From Bacteriovoracaceae bacterium (GTDB taxonomy: Bacteria > Bdellovibrionota > Bacteriovoracia > Bacteriovoracales > Bacteriovoracaceae): DNA of 64,000 bases. Location: contig JABFRR010000009.1 of assembly GCA_013141065.1 (NCBI GenBank), positions 1 through 64,000 on the forward strand. Reading direction: 5' to 3'. Shown here one piece after another: positions 61,499-64,000 of the stretch (positions within the stretch are counted from its first letter, which is position 1; the number at the start of each line of letters is the position of its first letter). The translations under genes were made by a program, and so were the position numbers. Below the pieces are notes generated by a model. It was given only the letters and a program-made list of their open reading frames with translations. It was not told the DNA's origin and made no database searches.

Positions 61499-63127
61499 TT
61501 ATTTCACCACCCAAAATAACTCTATCAGATCCTTACAGGTCATTTCTCCGTTTGGAGCAAGTGTAGGTTTCGGGTCATCAGCTTCTAAAAATTTTTTATA
61601 GAAATCTAAGTTTGAAGTACCTGGACTTTTTCCTGGTGTGTCTTTAATTCCAGGGTAATCGCCTTTAAAAAATTGGTAAGTATTTTTGCGAATTTTAAGA
61701 AGGACTGCTGCTTTTTTTGCTTCACCGTATTCTTTGGCAATTAATTTTTCTAATTTTTTATCTAACCAGGCCTGTCGTTGGTCGTACTCAAGCATTGGAT
61801 GAACTTCTCGGTCAAGTATGGCGACCAATTCATCGGGAAAGGTAGAAATTGGTAGCAGGTATTCTACTTCTTCAACAAAGGTAGAAGCGTAGTTAAAATT
61901 GAGTAATCTTGGATCTATAAGATAAGAAGACACTTTATCAGATCCAAATCCGTTGGCGATATTTAAGTTTGGGCTAAAGGATATATACGGACTCCCCATG
62001 GGATTTGCAGAGTGATTAAGAAACATAGTTGAAATTCGAGCTGTTTCAGAAAATTCTGTCTCACCGTTAATTGTTCCTATGACTTTTCCATTCATCGCCT
62101 CAAGCGTGCGCAGTCTTCTGTTCCAAGATCCTTGGTTTTTTACCATTCCCGATGACATGACAAAGGCTTTATCTTGCTCTATCGCTTCTTTTTCAGTGAG
62201 AATTTTGCCATTCACATAGGCACGGTTGATGTAGTCATCATTTAAGCCTCTATAGATAAGCACTCTTTGTTCTAGAGGGACAGGTTTAGTTATGATTGAT
62301 ATGTAATTTCTCCAAAACTTAGTTTCAAATGGGGCCATGTCTTCCCAAGGTAAATATTTTTGAAGTAAGTCTGCCGTCCCTTTTCTATCCCCTTTAGCGA
62401 TCAAGTCACGAAATTGTTTTCCTACGGGAGCCTTATCAAGTGTATCAAGACCAATTTTTCTCTTAGCATCTTCAGCTTTTCTTTTAGTTTTTAATTGCTT
62501 TATTTCCGAAGCGAGCTTTACTTTTATTTGCTGAAGAGAATCGAGAGATTTTTTAAAATCAGGGCCTTCGAGAAGTGCCAACTTTTCGGTATATGTATAA
62601 GTAGGTCCTGTCATTCTTATTGAAAGTAGATTATTAGTGGCAATCGGATCACCGTGACGAGCATTGTAATATGTTTCAAAAGCAGAAAAAGGAGTACCAA
62701 ATACGTTTGAATTAATAAGTGTCAGAGTAAAATCAGTTATGGCAGCAGATGCAGTACGATCTTTAAATGCCCCAGGAGCATGATAAATTCTATAGATTAA
62801 ATTTGAATTTTTCGGATCTACATCTAGTTCTAATTTAAATAGTATTCCATCTGGAAGTGATTTTGTTTCAACAAATTCATATCTTTTTGCAACCTGAGAA
62901 GCATGAGCTTCAGAGGTGAATGAGTCTAGTATTTCCTTGGCCTCTTTTTTGTTTTCAGATTCTTTTCCAAGATTTTTTGTTTCTACAGCTCGAACACTCA
63001 TGATTGTATCTAAGTAAGCATTGCTTGCTTGAGCTGGTTGTCGTTGCGGTGGTTGCTCGACATATGTAGAACAACTAGAAATTAGAATTGTTCCTGCAAA
63101 TAAAATTGTTTGAATAAATGTTCTCAT
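61499..63127 (-). CDS. Lipoprotein with ADP-ribosyltransferase-like domain
   Basis: Lipoprotein of 542 aa (lipobox LISSC, Cys19). The C-terminal half has the three R-S-E elements of ADP-ribosyltransferases in order and at normal spacing: Arg293 in LIYRGL, S383-F-S385 in GSPYISFSP followed by ANGFG, and E420-V-E422 in FVEEVEYLLP. In the R-S-E class these bind NAD+ and supply the catalytic Glu. The N-terminal 230 residues include an NLIYRIYHAPGAF beta segment and a Lys/Arg-rich coiled coil (about 190-225) of unknown role. It is the first gene of the operon and faces away from mpl. Assignment rests on motifs read by eye; a non-enzymatic ART fold is possible. Confidence 0.62.
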   Translation of the reverse strand: MRTFIQTILFAGTILISSCSTYVEQPPQRQPAQASNAYLDTIMSVRAVETKNLGKESENKKEAKEILDSFTSEAHASQVAKRYEFVETKSLPDGILFKLELDVDPKNSNLIYRIYHAPGAFKDRTASAAITDFTLTLINSNVFGTPFSAFETYYNARHGDPIATNNLLSIRMTGPTYTYTEKLALLEGPDFKKSLDSLQQIKVKLASEIKQLKTKRKAEDAKRKIGLDTLDKAPVGKQFRDLIAKGDRKGTADLLQKYLPWEDMAPFETKFWRNYISIITKPVPLEQRVLIYRGLNDDYINRAYVNGKILTEKEAIEQDKAFVMSSGMVKNQGSWNRRLRTLEAMNGKVIGTINGETEFSETARISTMFLNHSANPMGSPYISFSPNLNIANGFGSDKVSSYLIDPRLLNFNYASTFVEEVEYLLPISTFPDELVAILDREVHPMLEYDQRQAWLDKKLEKLIAKEYGEAKKAAVLLKIRKNTYQFFKGDYPGIKDTPGKSPGTSNLDFYKKFLEADDPKPTLAPNGEMTCKDLIELFWVVK

Positions 63128-63243
63128 CGCAATCCCCTTATCACTGATATATCAATTCAATTCTTCGGTTTATTTGCCTTATTTTTTAAATTTTCTATGA
63201 TAATATATTCTCAATAAATCATAATTGTCCGACAGGAATACTC

Positions 63244-64000
63244 ATGAATTTGAAAAATAAACTCGACTATAGCACTTTAAAAAAACTACAAGCGAATATT
63301 AAGCGAGTGTTTTTCTATAGAGTCTGTGGGACCGGGATGGGAGCAGCGGCATGCCTTTTAAAAGAAAAGGGATTTGTTGTTGAAGGTGCTGATTCAAATT
63401 TTTATCCTCCAATGAGTACCTATTTAGAGTCTACGGGGATTCCGCTTTATAAACTTGAACAGGTTACTCAAGAATTTTTAAAGTCTTTTGACCTCATAGT
63501 TGTAGGAAACGTAATTCCAAAGGGTGGAGTGGATGCTACATTGATTGAAGAGTCAGGTGTTAAATTCTCTTCTTTTCCAACTGCTATCGGTGCGCTTGTT
63601 TTGAGTGATGTAAATGTCATTGGCATCGCTGGAACTCATGGTAAAACGACGACTACGTATTTAGCAACTCAAGTTTTTGAAAACTTAAATGCTAACCCAG
63701 GATATCTCATTGGTGGAGTCATGGACTCGAGACCTTCTTCCAGATTAGGGAGTGGCAAGTATTTCTTCATTGAATCTGATGAATACGATTCTGCTTATTT
63801 TGAAAAAATCTCTAAATTCAGATCTTATTCCATCGATAATCTAATTTTGACCTCTTTGGAGTATGATCACGCAGATATTTTTAATTCAGTTGAAGAAATA
63901 AAAGATCAGTTCAGAGCAGCTATTCCCCATATTGAAAAAAAGTTTATTATCTCATGTGACTACATTGCTGCTGTCGAACTTTTTAATGAGTTTAGTGATG
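63244..64000 (+). CDS. mpl: Mpl-type muropeptide ligase (partial, runs off the window)
   Basis: The first 252 codons of a Mur ligase of the Mpl type, which joins the recycled tripeptide L-Ala-gamma-D-Glu-meso-Dap to UDP-MurNAc. The N-terminal Rossmann part has FYRVCGTGMGAAACLLKEKG and VVGNVIPKGG. The ATP P-loop is GIAGTHGKTTTTYL. ESDEYDSAYFEK and LEYDHADIF are the following conserved blocks. The Mpl-like N-terminal VCGTGMG and the SDEYDSAYF form favour Mpl over MurC. AGGA precedes the ATG. The gene continues past 64000. Confidence 0.88.
   Translation, partial: MNLKNKLDYSTLKKLQANIKRVFFYRVCGTGMGAAACLLKEKGFVVEGADSNFYPPMSTYLESTGIPLYKLEQVTQEFLKSFDLIVVGNVIPKGGVDATLIEESGVKFSSFPTAIGALVLSDVNVIGIAGTHGKTTTTYLATQVFENLNANPGYLIGGVMDSRPSSRLGSGKYFFIESDEYDSAYFEKISKFRSYSIDNLILTSLEYDHADIFNSVEEIKDQFRAAIPHIEKKFIISCDYIAAVELFNEFSD

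Noticed and set aside
1..64000. CRISPR arrays, rRNA or tRNA genes
   Set aside because: No regularly spaced repeats with unique spacers were seen, the only arrays are coding repeats, and no cloverleaf or rRNA-like segment was recognised in the gaps.

Overview
The window looks like chromosomal DNA of a low-GC Gram-negative (diderm) bacterium. It carries LPS and outer-membrane genes (msbA, an LptF/LptG-type permease, heptosyltransferase-type and other glycosyltransferases), lgt with many lipobox lipoproteins, two C-terminal-Phe beta-barrels and mpl. The mix of many secreted proteins, a phosphorelay/HD signalling pair, RodZ next to a PilF-like lipoprotein, and several conserved-looking proteins of no familiar family fits a Bdellovibrio/Bacteriovorax-like predatory lineage. 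That placement is inference; no rRNA or tRNA gene is present to settle it.

Layout: 1-2959 holds an IS110-family transposase with a long non-coding 3' flank and an adjacent, probably 5'-truncated nitroreductase-like gene. 2966-6616 holds an Hpt-receiver protein, an HD-domain protein and a FecR-domain protein with a long Lys/Arg/Glu/Asp repeat tail. 6627-12948 (minus strand) holds an MFS carrier, copA, copZ and the ribosome block rlmH, rsfS, obgE, rpmA, rplU. 13142-24281 (mostly plus) holds lgt, an MltD-like transglycosylase, two paralogous porin-like proteins with strong terminators, a trypsin-like protease, an orphan MASE3-type histidine kinase and a heptad-repeat membrane protein. 24278-33229 holds trmL, pepA, an LptF/G permease, rodZ, a TPR lipoprotein, an RNA m5U methyltransferase and lepA. 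33233-44456 is an envelope-polysaccharide region: MBOAT acyltransferase plus SGNH partner, two GT2 paralogues in opposite orientation, a band-7 protein, ugd, a nitrilase, a FUSC-type gene split by an IS630-family element, a GT4 and a GT9. 44419-56655 holds Nfu, rsmE, an ECF sigma factor with a putative anti-sigma factor and a divergent Spy-like protein, a compact SF2 helicase, recO, msbA, glyQS, ppdK and a serine hydrolase. 56656-58239 carries a frameshifted IS4-family transposase. 58373-63127 is a three-gene lipoprotein operon, and mpl runs off the right edge.

The most unusual content is the lipoprotein operon at 58373-63127. Its first gene has the arrangement of an R-S-E ADP-ribosyltransferase (YRG, SFS, E-V-E). 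Its second carries a nucleoside-phosphorylase-like domain inside an 820-residue lipoprotein. Together they suggest an extracytoplasmic NAD+/nucleoside-handling or effector system. A second notable element is a perfect 21-bp inverted repeat (46270-46313) between the ECF sigma gene and the Spy-like gene. It places an identical GAAACT-17 bp-TATAAT promoter on each strand.
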